Below, piece by piece: positions 9,056 through 17,727 of a stretch of 64,000 nucleotides of DNA. A program made the translations under genes and the position numbers. Each line of letters begins with the position of its first letter. Within the stretch, counting starts at the first letter, position 1. The notes beneath the pieces were generated by a model. It was given only the letters and a program-made list of their open reading frames with translations. It ran no database searches and was not told the origin of the DNA. Location of the stretch: positions 154,124 to 218,123 of the forward strand of contig NZ_KB891918.1 in the NCBI RefSeq assembly GCF_000373585.1, written 5' to 3'. The DNA is from Streptomyces sp. MspMP-M5 (lineage in GTDB: Bacteria > Actinomycetota > Actinomycetes > Streptomycetales > Streptomycetaceae).

Positions 9056-9095
9056 CGGACGACGTGAAGAAAGACACGAAGGAAGAACCGCACAC

Positions 9096-9497
9096 ATGAC
9101 GCACCAGGTGCCGGTCGACTGGCCCGCGCTGCGGACGCAGGCCCGGGACGCGATGTCCCGGGCCTACGCCCCGTACTCCGGCTATCCCGTCGGCGCCGCC
9201 GCCCTGGTGGACGACGGCCGCACGATCACCGGCTGCAACGTCGAGAACGCCTCCTACGGCCTGGCGCTGTGCGCCGAATGCGGCCTGATCTCCGCCCTGT
9301 TCGCCGGCGGCGGGGGCCGGCTGACCGCGTTCACCTGCGTGGACGGCAGGGGCGAGCTGCTCGTCCCGTGCGGCCGCTGCCGCCAGCTCCTCTACGAGCA
9401 CGGCGGCCCGGAACTGCTGGTCGACACCCGGGCCGGCATCCGCCCCCTGTCGGAACTCCTCCCGGACGCCTTCGGCCCGGCGCACCTCGCGGAGTGA
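9096..9497 (+). CDS. cdd: Cytidine deaminase
   Basis: Converts cytidine and deoxycytidine to uridine and deoxyuridine in pyrimidine salvage. At 133 residues it is the size of the small homotetrameric Zn enzymes. The substrate loop CNVENASYGLALCAE has the catalytic Glu after the first Zn Cys, and VPCGRCRQ supplies the other two Zn cysteines. GAAGGAAG lies about 12 nt before the ATG. It follows the transporter closely and precedes deoA, which would consume its deoxyuridine product. Confidence 0.95.
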   Translation: MTHQVPVDWPALRTQARDAMSRAYAPYSGYPVGAAALVDDGRTITGCNVENASYGLALCAECGLISALFAGGGGRLTAFTCVDGRGELLVPCGRCRQLLYEHGGPELLVDTRAGIRPLSELLPDAFGPAHLAE

Positions 9498-9562
9498 CGG
9501 CGGGCGGGGCTGCCCGCGCGAGAGGCGGCGCCGCCCGCCGCCCGCCCTGGCGACCCCCGCGT

Positions 9563-9574
9563 CTATGCGTGTAG
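9563..9574. promoter_or_regulatory. Putative nucleoside-regulon operator (copy 2, upstream of deoA)
   Basis: CTATGCGTGTAG matches CTACGCGCGTAG at 10 of 12 positions and lies 32 nt before the deoA start, in the gap after cdd. This suggests deoA has its own promoter in addition to any readthrough from the transporter operon. Confidence 0.55.
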
Positions 9575-9605
9575 AACGGACCTACCCGTTCGAAAGGAAT
9601 GCCCG

Positions 9606-10889
9606 ATGTCCATGGACGCCATCTCCGTCATCCGCACCAAGCGCGACCGCGGCGAGCTGACCCCCGCTCAGATCGACTGGGTCATCGACGCCTACACCCG
9701 CGGCGAGGTCGCCCACGAACAGATGTCGTCGCTGGCCATGGCCATCTTCCTCAACGGCATGAACCGCACCGAGATCGCCCGCTGGACCGCCGCCATGATC
9801 GCCTCCGGCGAGCGGATGGACTTCTCCTCCCTCGCCCGCCCCACCGCCGACAAGCACTCCACCGGCGGCGTCGGCGACAAGATCACCCTGCCGCTCGCCC
9901 CGCTGGTCGCCGCCTGCGGCGCCGCCGTCCCGCAGCTCTCCGGCCGCGGCCTCGGCCACACCGGCGGCACCCTCGACAAGCTGGAATCGATCCCCGGCTG
10001 GCGCGCCACGCTGAGCAACGACGAGATGCTGAAGGTCCTCCGCGACGTCGGCTCGGTCATCTGCGCCGCCGGCGACGGCCTCGCCCCCGCCGACAAGAAG
10101 CTCTACGCCCTCCGCGACGTCACCGGCACCGTCGAGTCCATCCCCCTCATCGCCTCCTCCATCATGTCCAAGAAGATCGCCGAGGGCACCGGCTCCCTCG
10201 TCCTGGACGTCAAGGTCGGCTCCGGCGCCTTCATGAAGCACCTCGACGACGCCCGCGAACTCGCCTCCACCATGGTCGAGTTGGGCACCGACCACGGCGT
10301 CAAGACGGTCGCCCTGCTCACCGACATGTCCACCCCGCTCGGCCTGACCGCCGGCAACGCCCTCGAAGTCCGCGAGTCCGTAGAGGTCCTGGCCGGCGGC
10401 GGCCCGCAGGACGTCGTCGACCTCACCCTCGCCCTCGCCCGCGAGATGCTCGACGCGGCCGGCCTGTCGGACGCCGACCCCACCAAGGCCCTGGCCGACG
10501 GCTCCGCCATGGACCACTGGCGCCGCATGATCACAGCCCAGGGCGGCGACCCCGACGCCGCACTCCCCGTCGCCCGCGAGACCCACGTCGTCCCCGCCCC
10601 GTCCTCCGGCGTGCTCACCACCCTGGACGCCTACGCCGTCGGCCTCGCCGCCTGGCGCCTGGGCGCCGGCCGCGCCCGCAAGGAGGACCCGGTCCAGGCC
10701 GGCGCCGGCATCGAACTCCACGCCAAGCCCGGCGACCAGCTCACCGCCGGCCAGCCCCTCCTCACCCTCCACACCGACACCCCGGAGAAGTTCGACTACG
10801 CGCTGGCGGCGCTGGAGGGCGGGGTGGAGATCGGCGCGCCCGACGCGGCCTTCACCGCGGGCCCGGTGGTCCTGGAACGGATCGGCTGA
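9606..10889 (+). CDS. deoA: Thymidine (pyrimidine-nucleoside) phosphorylase
   Basis: Phosphorolyses thymidine or deoxyuridine to the base and 2-deoxyribose-1-phosphate. The 427-residue protein has the family phosphate-binding segment KHSTGGVGDK near residue 83, the signature SGRGLGHTGGTLDKLE near 113, and the C-terminal PYNP domain ending at residue 427. GAAAGGAA lies 7 nt before the ATG at 9606; a second ATG two codons later is less well spaced. Its product feeds a pentomutase activity and DeoC, both encoded later in the window and sharing the same upstream palindrome. Confidence 0.95.
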   Translation: MSMDAISVIRTKRDRGELTPAQIDWVIDAYTRGEVAHEQMSSLAMAIFLNGMNRTEIARWTAAMIASGERMDFSSLARPTADKHSTGGVGDKITLPLAPLVAACGAAVPQLSGRGLGHTGGTLDKLESIPGWRATLSNDEMLKVLRDVGSVICAAGDGLAPADKKLYALRDVTGTVESIPLIASSIMSKKIAEGTGSLVLDVKVGSGAFMKHLDDARELASTMVELGTDHGVKTVALLTDMSTPLGLTAGNALEVRESVEVLAGGGPQDVVDLTLALAREMLDAAGLSDADPTKALADGSAMDHWRRMITAQGGDPDAALPVARETHVVPAPSSGVLTTLDAYAVGLAAWRLGAGRARKEDPVQAGAGIELHAKPGDQLTAGQPLLTLHTDTPEKFDYALAALEGGVEIGAPDAAFTAGPVVLERIG

Positions 10890-11070
10890 GCTTGAGTCGG
10901 GGTGCCGCTGCCCTGGGGGCACGGCACCCCCGCCGCCCACCCCGCCCCGGACCGGCACAGGACTCATACGGGCGCAGGACCCGTACGGGCGAACGAGGGC
11001 CATGAACCGGCGCGGCCCTCGTTCCACGTGGTGCAATCACCCGCGTCCCGCCGAGAGGAGCCCGCCCGCC

Positions 11071-11661
11071 GTGAAAGAACTCACCATCGACCACTACCCG
11101 ATGACCGGGCGCGAGTGGGATGCCCTCGTCCGGATCTGGGAGGACACCGACGCCCCGCCCGGCTGCATGGTGGAGATCGTGGACGGCGTCATCACCGTCG
11201 CCCCGCCCCGCGACGCCCGGCAGAACCTGATCGCCGCCGAACTCAGCAGGGCGTTGTACGCGGTGATCCCGGAAGACCGGGGCGCATACCAGAAACTCGC
11301 CGTAGCCGTCCCTGCCCATCACGGGCTCTACGTCCCCAACCTCGTGGTGGCACCGGAAGCCGCGCTCCGCGGCGCGGGGTACTTCGTCCCCGCCGCTGTA
11401 GCCGAACTGGCCGTCGAGATCACCGCGAAGACCTCCGCGCACCACGACCGGTTCGACAAGCGTGCCGGATACGCGTCCGCGGGAGTTCCGCTGTACCTCC
11501 TCATCGACCTCTGGGCACCTGACGAGCCGGTCATCACGCTCTATGGCGAGCCGAAGGGCGACGCATACCAGGTGTTTCAGACCGCGAAGTTCGGCGACGA
11601 GCTGGTGCTTCCCGCGCCCTTCGAACTCACCCTGGACACGGGCGTCTTCCCCCTCGATTGA
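11071..11661 (+). CDS. Uma2 family (DUF820) putative endonuclease-fold protein
   Basis: Member of the large actinobacterial Uma2 family, which has a restriction-endonuclease-like fold; its cellular role is unknown. The roughly 196 residues show MVEIVDGVITVAPPRDARQ near residue 33, LVVAPEA near 92, LAVEITAKTSAHHDR near 112 and KRAGYASAGVPLYLLID near 130, covering the Glu...Asp/Glu-x-Lys-like active-site pattern. I chose the GTG at 11071 because GAGAGGAG lies about 10 nt upstream; the longer frame from 11002 adds unconserved sequence. It stands alone after deoA and ends at a hairpin shared with the convergent MFS gene. Confidence 0.8.
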   Translation: MKELTIDHYPMTGREWDALVRIWEDTDAPPGCMVEIVDGVITVAPPRDARQNLIAAELSRALYAVIPEDRGAYQKLAVAVPAHHGLYVPNLVVAPEAALRGAGYFVPAAVAELAVEITAKTSAHHDRFDKRAGYASAGVPLYLLIDLWAPDEPVITLYGEPKGDAYQVFQTAKFGDELVLPAPFELTLDTGVFPLD

Positions 11662-11675
11662 CGGCGTAGGACGAC

Positions 11676-11718
11676 GAAGGACCCGCCCCACCAGGACAGG
11701 TGACGGGGCGGGCCCTTC
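11676..11718. terminator. Bidirectional hairpin between Uma2 gene and MFS gene
   Basis: Fourteen-base arms (GAAGGACCCGCCCC against GGGGCGGGCCCTTC, one mismatch) with a 15-nt loop lie between two convergent genes. Confidence 0.65.
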
Positions 11719-11781
11719 GGTTCCGGGGGCCGCGGGAGCCGACCGGGCGGCCGGACTGCGCGGCGCGGTTGGGTGGCCGGG

Positions 11782-13104
11782 TTACGCCGCCTTGCTCAGG
11801 CTCAGCAGGCGGCGTTCGGCGACCGCCTTGCGGGTGGCGTAGAGGGTGATGGCGGCGGCGCCGACCATCGCCGCGAGGCCGAGGAGGACGGTGCCCGACC
11901 AGCCGGCGGCGTGGAAGGCGGCGGCGCCGAGCGCGCCGCCCAGGCTGCTGCCGATGTAGTACGCGCACTGGTAGAGCGCGGACGCCTGGGCCCGGGCGGT
12001 CTTGGCGGTGCGGCTGACCGAGGACGAGGCGACCGCGTGGCCCGCGAAGAAGCCCGCGGTGATCAGGACCAGGCCCGCCAGCACCGCGGCCACCGTGGCG
12101 GCCAGGGTCAGCAGCAGGCCCGCTGCGGTGGTGCCGACGGCCAGGTAGAGGGCGCCGCGGCGGCCGACCCGGCCGACCAGCTTCCCGGCCGCGGCCGAGG
12201 AGACCGTACCGACGAGGTAGACGACGAAGATCGAGCCGACGATGCCCTGCGGGAGGTGGAACGGCTCGGCGACCAGGCGGTAGCCGATCACCGTGTAGAC
12301 CGCGCCGAAGACCGTCATGAACAGGGCGCCGATGGCGTAGAGGCGGCGCAGCAGCGGGTCGGCGAGGTGGCCGCCGAGTGTACGGGCCAGCGCCCGCGGC
12401 CCGACCGAACGGGAGACGAAGTGCCGGGCCCGGGGCACCAGCAGCCGGAACGCCACCGCGCACACCACGGCCATCAGCCCCACCGCGCCGAGCGCCACCC
12501 GCCAGCCCCACGCCTGGGCGACCCAGCCGGTGACGATCCGCCCGGACATCCCGCCGATGCTGTTGCCGGCCACGAACAGGCCGATCGCCGCCACCAGCGC
12601 CTTGGCCCGTACCTCCTCGGCCAGGAACGCCATCGCCGACGCGGGCAGCCCGGCCAGCGCGACGCCCTGGACGGCGCGCAGCGCGATCAGCGTGCCGAGC
12701 GAGGGGGCGAAGGGGACCAGGAGCGCGATCACCGCGGCGACGGTGAGGGAGGCCGTCATCAGGGTGCGGCGGCCGAACCGCTCGGAGAGCGCACTGAGCG
12801 GGATCACGCCCAGGGCCAGCCCGAGGGTGGCCGCGGAGACCGTCCAACTGGCCTGGTCCGGCGCGACGTCGAGGTCCGCGGAGATGGCCGGCAGCAGCGC
12901 CTGGGTGGAGTACAGGAGGGCGAAGGTGGCCACTCCGGCGGCGAAGAGGGCGAAGCTCATCCGGCGGTAGCCGGGGCCGCCCGGCCGCAGCTTGTCCGAC
13001 TCGGGGTCGGCCGGTGCGGCGGGAGAAGAGGAGGAAGAAGAGGAGGACGGGGGAGAGGCGGCCGCACGGTCGGTGACGGACGCCCCGGTATCAGCGGGAG
13101 GCAT
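11782..13104 (-). CDS. MFS transporter, YnfM-like
   Basis: Twelve-helix major facilitator exporter in the inner membrane; the substrate is unknown. After a Ser-rich N-terminus of about 35 residues the core begins at RRMSFALFAAGVATFALLYS. The A-motif-like LSERFGRRTLMTA is near residue 105 and the central loop is around RFLLVPRARHFVSR. The 440 residues fit the family. The E. coli homologue YnfM also sits beside a LysR regulator (YnfL), as here, where the LysR gene is divergent across 62 nt. A Ser/Pro low-complexity tract near residues 10-33 is unusual. Confidence 0.85.
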   Translation of the reverse strand: MPPADTGASVTDRAAASPPSSSSSSSSPAAPADPESDKLRPGGPGYRRMSFALFAAGVATFALLYSTQALLPAISADLDVAPDQASWTVSAATLGLALGVIPLSALSERFGRRTLMTASLTVAAVIALLVPFAPSLGTLIALRAVQGVALAGLPASAMAFLAEEVRAKALVAAIGLFVAGNSIGGMSGRIVTGWVAQAWGWRVALGAVGLMAVVCAVAFRLLVPRARHFVSRSVGPRALARTLGGHLADPLLRRLYAIGALFMTVFGAVYTVIGYRLVAEPFHLPQGIVGSIFVVYLVGTVSSAAAGKLVGRVGRRGALYLAVGTTAAGLLLTLAATVAAVLAGLVLITAGFFAGHAVASSSVSRTAKTARAQASALYQCAYYIGSSLGGALGAAAFHAAGWSGTVLLGLAAMVGAAAITLYATRKAVAERRLLSLSKAA

Positions 13105-13166
13105 GCTTCGAAGGTAGAGCCGCTCAGTTCATGCGTCCAATGCATCAAAACGCGATAATCGATGCT

Positions 13167-14183
13167 GTGGCACATGATCGCAGTTCACAAGCGTCCCTGT
13201 TGCACGTCCGCAACAGAAAAGACATTCCGGAACGGCTTAGGACGGTCCCGCCGGGCGGGCCGGAGGTCGCCGAGCTGGGCGCCGACTCCTGGGCGCTGGC
13301 GCTCGCCCCGCGGCTCGCCCAGTTCGCCGCCGTCGCCCGGCACGAGCACGTCACCCGCGCCGCCCACGAACTCGGCATGCCCCAGCCGACCCTCAGCCGC
13401 GCCCTGGTGCGGCTGGAGGACGACCTCGGGGTGGCGCTGTTCGCCCGGCACGGCCGGACGCTCTCCCTCACCCCGGCCGGGCGCGCCTTCCGCACCGCCG
13501 CCGAACGCACCCTGACCGACCTGGAACGGGCCACCGAATCCCTCCGCGCCGACGCCGACCCGGCCACCGGCAAGGTCGCCTTCGGCTTTCTGCACACCCT
13601 CGGCCCGGAGACCGTCCCCGGCCTGATCCGCAGCTTCCGCGCCGACCACCCCGGCATCCGCTTCCAGCTCGTCCAGAACTACGGCGAGGCGATGATCGAA
13701 CGGCTGCGCGCCGGCGACCTCGACCTCTGCCTGACGTCGCCGGTCCCGGACTACCCGGACCTGGCCGCCCGCCGCCTCGACGAGCAGAAGCTCCGCCTGG
13801 TCGTACCGGACGACCATCCGCTGGCCGGCCGCAAGCGGATCCGCCTCGCCGAGGCGGCCGGCGAACTCTTCGTCACCCTCGAACCGGGCTACGGCCTCCG
13901 CCGGATCACCGACGCCCTGTGCGCCGAGGCCGGCTTCACCCCGCGCGTGGCGTTCGAGGGCGAGGAGGCCGAGACCCTGCGCGGCCTGGTCGCCGCCGGC
14001 CTGGGCGTCGCCCTGCTCCCGCCGCCCGCGGTCCCCCGCCCCGGCGTCGCGGAACTGACCGTCACCGCCCCCCGAGCCGTCCGCGAAATCGGCGTCGCCT
14101 GGCTCGACGGCCGGGTGGACACCCCGCCGGTCGCCGCCTTCAAGAAGTTCCTCCTGAGCCGCCGGGGGGATTTGTTGTCGTGA
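13167..14183 (+). CDS. LysR family transcriptional regulator
   Basis: DNA-binding regulator, probably of the divergent MFS gene. An N-terminal extension of about 48 residues precedes the winged HTH (LAQFAAVARHEHVTRAAHEL, then PQPTLSRALVRLEDDLGVALF), followed by a substrate-binding domain starting near VAFGFLHTLGPETVPGLI. The GTG at 13167 (MAHDRSSQ) is chosen over the upstream start at 13131, which lies in the shared promoter. The intergenic region contains GCATC (13142-13146) and GATGC (13161-13165) as an inverted pair that may be its site. About 338 residues, slightly longer than usual because of the extension. Confidence 0.85.
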   Translation: MAHDRSSQASLLHVRNRKDIPERLRTVPPGGPEVAELGADSWALALAPRLAQFAAVARHEHVTRAAHELGMPQPTLSRALVRLEDDLGVALFARHGRTLSLTPAGRAFRTAAERTLTDLERATESLRADADPATGKVAFGFLHTLGPETVPGLIRSFRADHPGIRFQLVQNYGEAMIERLRAGDLDLCLTSPVPDYPDLAARRLDEQKLRLVVPDDHPLAGRKRIRLAEAAGELFVTLEPGYGLRRITDALCAEAGFTPRVAFEGEEAETLRGLVAAGLGVALLPPPAVPRPGVAELTVTAPRAVREIGVAWLDGRVDTPPVAAFKKFLLSRRGDLLS

Positions 14184-14255
14184 GCGCCGGGAGGCTACCC
14201 CCGACACCCCCGCCCCGCACGGGAGTTGGGGGCCGGGGGCCAGGGGCCGGGGGCC

Positions 14256-15023
14256 TCAGTGGCGGAGGGAGGTGCCGAAGCCGGAGGCCAGGGGCATGCG
14301 GAGGCCCAGGGGTGGGGGAGCGGCGAGGGCGTCTTTGACGGGGCGGGCGTAGGCGTGGGTGAACAGGGCGCCGAGGAGGAAGTCGGTGGCGAGGGCGTGC
14401 ACCTCGGAGCGGTGCTGGTGGAGCGAGTGGCCGTCGGAGTGGACCTCGAAGCGGCAGGTGTCGCGGTTGATCTTCTTGGCGCGCTGGGCGTAGCGGTAGG
14501 AGAGGTCGGGGTCGACACGTTCGTCGTTGGTGCCGTGGACCAGCAGGACCTGGCGGCCGATCAGCTGCTTCACGGGGTCGGGGGCGGTGCCGTACTGGCA
14601 CGGATCGGCGAGCCAGGGCGCCAGGCCCAGTACGGCGTGGACGGCCGGGTGGCCGGCGGCGTGCAGGGCGGCGCGGGCGCCCATACCGGTGCCGACCAGC
14701 GCGACCGGGACGTCGCCGTAGCGGCGGACCACCTCGTCGACGGCCCAGGCGGCGTCCTGCGCCGGGTGCGCCGCGGTGCCGTTCCAGCCGCGGCAGCGGT
14801 AGTGCACCACGTGGGCGGCCAGGCCCTCCGGGCGGCCGGCCCGCGCCAGCCGGGCGGCCAGCGGGCGGACGGCCAGGGCCGGTACCGGCGACGGCCGGCG
14901 CAGCCCGTTCGGTCCGCACCCGGGGAGAAGGAGGGCGACGGCGTTCACCGTCCGGTCCGTGCCGCCCGCTCCCAGCGGTTTTCCCAGCCGGGCCTCGCGC
15001 ACCGGCAGCGCTTGCTGAGCCAT
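14256..15023 (-). CDS. Alpha/beta hydrolase, dienelactone-hydrolase-like
   Basis: Cytoplasmic alpha/beta hydrolase of unknown substrate. It has an early LLLPGCGP segment, [23 protein letters not shown], where the nucleophile elbow normally reads GxSx[14 protein letters not shown] with the acid Asp, and DGHSLH with the catalytic His. In the elbow the nucleophile position is Gly-Thr-Gly-Met-Gly, so the usual Ser is replaced by Met; activity is uncertain. I placed the start at the ATG at 15023 ([14 protein letters not shown]); GTG codons at 15035 and 15071 are alternatives, and no clear ribosome site supports any. It is divergent from add. Confidence 0.7.
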   Translation of the reverse strand: MAQQALPVREARLGKPLGAGGTDRTVNAVALLLPGCGPNGLRRPSPVPALAVRPLAARLARAGRPEGLAAHVVHYRCRGWNGTAAHPAQDAAWAVDEVVRRYGDVPVALVGTGMGARAALHAAGHPAVHAVLGLAPWLADPCQYGTAPDPVKQLIGRQVLLVHGTNDERVDPDLSYRYAQRAKKINRDTCRFEVHSDGHSLHQHRSEVHALATDFLLGALFTHAYARPVKDALAAPPPLGLRMPLASGFGTSLRH

Positions 15024-15103
15024 CGGAGGAGTCACGACGAGAACGATGGCAGAACGCGGCGTGCTGTCCACCCTGCGGACGGGTCACTGTTACGTATCGT
15101 TCG

Positions 15104-15132
15104 GTGAGATCTACGCGCGTAGGGTCTACAGT
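15104..15132 (+). promoter_or_regulatory. add promoter with embedded operator
   Basis: GTGAGA (15104-15109), 17 nt, then TACAGT (15127-15132). The add ATG follows 6 nt after the -10, so the mRNA is probably leaderless. The perfect palindrome CTACGCGCGTAG occupies 15111-15122, within the spacer, where a bound repressor would block RNA polymerase. Confidence 0.65.
15111..15122. promoter_or_regulatory. Putative nucleoside-regulon operator (copy 3, upstream of add)
   Basis: Perfect 12-bp palindrome CTACGCGCGTAG, identical to the copies before deoC and the purine nucleoside phosphorylase gene. Confidence 0.7.
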
Positions 15133-15138
15133 GCGGAA

Positions 15139-16299
15139 ATGACGAGCGAGTTCAGCAACCTCCCGACCGCAGAACAGATCCGCCGCGCACCCAAGGTGCT
15201 GCTCCACGACCACCTCGACGGCGGGCTGCGCCCCGGCACCGTCGTCGATCTGGCCCGTGACACCGGCTACAGCGGACTCCCGGAGACCGACCCCGAGAAG
15301 CTCGGGGTCTGGTTCCGCGAGGCCGCCGACTCCGGCTCGCTGGAACGCTATCTGGAGACCTTCGCGCACACCTGCGCCGTCATGCAGACCCGCGAGGCGC
15401 TCTTCCGGGTCGCCGCCGAGTGCGCCGAGGACCTGGCGGCGGACGGCGTCGTCTACGCCGAGGTCCGCTACGCGCCGGAGCAGCACCTGGAGGCCGGCCT
15501 GAGCCTCGAAGAGGTCGTCGAGGCCGTCAACGAGGGCTTCCGGGAGGGCGAGCGGCGGGCCCGCGCCAACGGCCACCGGATCCGCGTCGGCGCCCTGCTC
15601 ACCGCGATGCGGCACGCCGCCCGCGCCCTGGAGATCGCCGAACTCGCCAACCGCTACCGCGACCTGGGCGTGGTCGGCTTCGACATCGCGGGCGCCGAGG
15701 CCGGCTACCCTCCCACCCGCCACCTCGACGCCTTCGAGTACCTCAAGCGGGAGAACAACCACTTCACCATCCACGCCGGCGAGGCATTCGGCCTGCCGTC
15801 CATCTGGCAGGCGCTCCAGTGGTGCGGCGCCGACCGGCTCGGCCACGGCGTCCGCATCATCGACGACATCGAGGTCGCCGAGGACGGGTCGGTCACCCTC
15901 GGGCGGCTAGCGTCCTACGTCCGGGACAAGCGCATCCCGCTGGAGCTGTGCCCGACCTCCAACCTCCAGACCGGGGCCGCCGCCTCGTACGCGGAGCACC
16001 CCATCGGGCTGCTGCGTCGGCTGCAGTTCCGCTGCACGGTCAACACCGACAACCGCCTGATGAGCGACACGACCATGTCCCGCGAATTCGAGCACCTGGT
16101 CCGGACGTTCCGCTACACCCTCGACGATCTCCAGTGGTTCACGGTCAATGGTATGAAGTCTGCTTTCCTTCCTTTCGATGAACGTCTGGCCATGATCAAT
16201 GACGTCATCAAGCCCGGATATGCGGAATTGCGCTCGGAATGGCTCTTTCGCCAGTCGGCCGCAACTCCCGCTGCCAGCACGGAGTCTGACGGGCAGTAA
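15139..16299 (+). CDS. add: Adenosine deaminase
   Basis: Zn enzyme converting adenosine and deoxyadenosine to inosine and deoxyinosine. Motifs: [10 protein letters not shown] (two Zn His; HxHLxG in most homologues) near residue 20, EVRYAPE near 110, IHAGEAFG (Zn His and catalytic Glu) near 212, RLGHG near 234, [11 protein letters not shown] near 270, and [13 protein letters not shown] with the metal Asp near 301. The start is the ATG at 15139, 6 nt after TACAGT; the frame extends upstream to 15046 but that part overlaps the promoter. About 386 residues. Its inosine product is the substrate of the purine nucleoside phosphorylase at 35.2 kb, which shares the same upstream palindrome. Confidence 0.95.
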   Translation: MTSEFSNLPTAEQIRRAPKVLLHDHLDGGLRPGTVVDLARDTGYSGLPETDPEKLGVWFREAADSGSLERYLETFAHTCAVMQTREALFRVAAECAEDLAADGVVYAEVRYAPEQHLEAGLSLEEVVEAVNEGFREGERRARANGHRIRVGALLTAMRHAARALEIAELANRYRDLGVVGFDIAGAEAGYPPTRHLDAFEYLKRENNHFTIHAGEAFGLPSIWQALQWCGADRLGHGVRIIDDIEVAEDGSVTLGRLASYVRDKRIPLELCPTSNLQTGAAASYAEHPIGLLRRLQFRCTVNTDNRLMSDTTMSREFEHLVRTFRYTLDDLQWFTVNGMKSAFLPFDERLAMINDVIKPGYAELRSEWLFRQSAATPAASTESDGQ

Positions 16300-16324
16300 G
16301 CAAGATCTTGACGGTGCCTAGCGC

Positions 16325-16353
16325 AACGGCCGGTGGATTGTCCACCGGCCGTT
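16325..16353 (+). terminator. Terminator of add
   Basis: A perfect 13-bp stem (AACGGCCGGTGGA and its complement) with a 3-nt TTG loop lies 25 nt after the add stop and is followed by TCCCC. One of the cleanest hairpins in the window. Confidence 0.85.
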
Positions 16354-16442
16354 TCCCCACACCCTGGGGGTGTTTGCGGCCGCGGCGGCGGAATCACTAG
16401 GTTTCCTAGCCGGTCAAGCCCCCAGCACGAGGACGTAATGCA

Positions 16443-16724
16443 ATGAAGCAGGGAACGGTCAAGACTCTCGGTGCCGTCGCGCTCGGCGCCGCCATCGCCG
16501 CCACCGCCGCCGGCACGGCCTCCGCCGCCCCGGTGGGCAACTCGATCGACACCAACGGCGTGCTGCACAGCCTGCCCGTGAAGGACGCCACCCGGACCAT
16601 CTCCGGGGCCACCAGCAACGGCGGCGGTGGGGGCGTCGTCCCCAAGGCCCACATGAACAGCCGGGGCAACGCGCCGCTGCTCGGTGGCCTGCCCGCCGAG
16701 GCGGTCAAGCTCCCCATCCGCTGA
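16443..16724 (+). CDS. Small secreted protein of unknown function
   Basis: A 93-residue exported protein not recognised as a defined family. A Sec signal peptide (MKQGTVKTLGAVALGAAIAA and on to ...TASAAP) predicts cleavage after ASA near residue 29. The mature part of about 64 residues has a Gly run (GGGGGV) and LLGGLPAEAVKLPIR at the C-terminus, with no Cys and no anchor motif. GAGGACG lies about 9 nt before the ATG. It is a single gene after the add terminator. A LLGGLP-type C-terminus also ends the secreted protein at 22.8 kb only loosely, so I do not claim homology. Confidence 0.75.
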   Translation: MKQGTVKTLGAVALGAAIAATAAGTASAAPVGNSIDTNGVLHSLPVKDATRTISGATSNGGGGGVVPKAHMNSRGNAPLLGGLPAEAVKLPIR

Positions 16725-16828
16725 CCAGGCCCGCGCCGTCCCTCAGGGGACACCCCAGGTCCGCCCCGGTCCGTACGCGGTATCCCGTACGGGTCGGGGC
16801 ATCGCCGTGTCCGGGGCCGGGCGCGCGC

Positions 16829-17038
16829 CTACCAGGCCGCGGCGTCGTGCGACCGATCCTCCGAGGGGAGGAGTATCCACAGCGCCAGATAGACCAGGAA
16901 CTGCGGACCGGGCAGCAGGCAGGAGAGCAGGAAGATCACTCGCATCGTCGCCGGGGACGTCCCGAAGCGGCGGGCGAGGCCGGCGCAGACACCGGCGATC
17001 ATGCGGTTCTTGACGGGTCGGACCAGTGCGGCGGCCAT
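16829..17038 (-). CDS. PspC domain protein
   Basis: A 69-residue membrane protein consisting of one PspC domain. RMIAGVCAGLARRFGTSPAT is the domain hallmark, followed by a hydrophobic hairpin (FLLSCLLPGPQFLVYLALWILL) and PSED. Such proteins are linked to phage-shock/envelope stress, or in actinobacteria to two-component sensors; this stand-alone version has no partner here. GAAGGAG is 9 nt before the ATG. Confidence 0.85.
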   Translation of the reverse strand: MAAALVRPVKNRMIAGVCAGLARRFGTSPATMRVIFLLSCLLPGPQFLVYLALWILLPSEDRSHDAAAW

Positions 17039-17084
17039 GACGGGCTACTCCTTCTCGACGATCCGGGGCGGCTGCCCCGATGCC

Positions 17085-17645
17085 TCAAAAGTAGGTCCGG
17101 CCGCCGGAGAAAACGTCAGCCTGCGGGGTCAGACCGACCCTGGGGATTCTCGGGGTCGCACCCCTGAGCCGCTCGTCCTGCCGGCGGAGCCGCGACCGGG
17201 CCCCGGGGACGATCAGCAGATGCGCCAGCGCCACCCCGAGCGTGTTCAGCAGCACCGAGTCGACGTCCGGCACCTGGCCCGGCACGGCGGTCTGCAGCAG
17301 CTCGATCGTCAGCGAGACCATCGCGCCGGCGAAGACCGTACGGGCCATCGAACCTAGCGGGGAAACGTTCAGTCGCCCGCCGGCCAGCGGCAGCAGCACC
17401 CCCAGCGGCGCCAGCAGCAGCACCGGCGCCCCCAGGTGCCACACCGCCGGCCAGCCGCCCCGCACCAGCTGGGCGTGGATCGACGCCAGCGGCTCCAGAT
17501 TCGCGGCCGGAACCCACGGCACCGTACGGGGACGCAGCGTCAGCCAGCCGACGATCAGCAGATGCGCCACGAGGAGGAGAACCCCGGTGGCGCGCAAACG
17601 GGGGGCGACGGTACTGCCGGGGCTGCCGGGGCCATGACGCTGCAC
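17085..17645 (-). CDS. VanZ family membrane protein
   Basis: VanZ-like integral membrane protein; VanZ confers low-level teicoplanin resistance in enterococci, but most actinobacterial members have no proven role. The 186 residues have four or five hydrophobic segments, with LLVAHLLIVGWLTLRP at the N-terminus, LAPLGVLLPL in the middle, and the typical SLTIELLQTAVPGQVPDVDSVLLNTLG, whose IELLQ and DVxDxxxNxxG pattern defines the family. The GTG start at 17645 is provisional. It is upstream of the PspC gene on the same strand with a 46-nt gap. Confidence 0.85.
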   Translation of the reverse strand: MQRHGPGSPGSTVAPRLRATGVLLLVAHLLIVGWLTLRPRTVPWVPAANLEPLASIHAQLVRGGWPAVWHLGAPVLLLAPLGVLLPLAGGRLNVSPLGSMARTVFAGAMVSLTIELLQTAVPGQVPDVDSVLLNTLGVALAHLLIVPGARSRLRRQDERLRGATPRIPRVGLTPQADVFSGGRTYF

Positions 17646-17727
17646 ACTGGCCAGGACGCCGGTAGCGGGGGCCGCGGTTCCGCCCCGTCGCGCCCGTCGT
17701 GCACGGAAGCGCTCAGGGGCGGGAGGT

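Noticed and set aside
13142-13165. GCATC/GATGC pair between the MFS and LysR genes as a defined LysR box
   Set aside because: Only 5-bp arms with a 14-nt spacer and not of T-N11-A form; mentioned in the gene entry but too weak as a separate feature.
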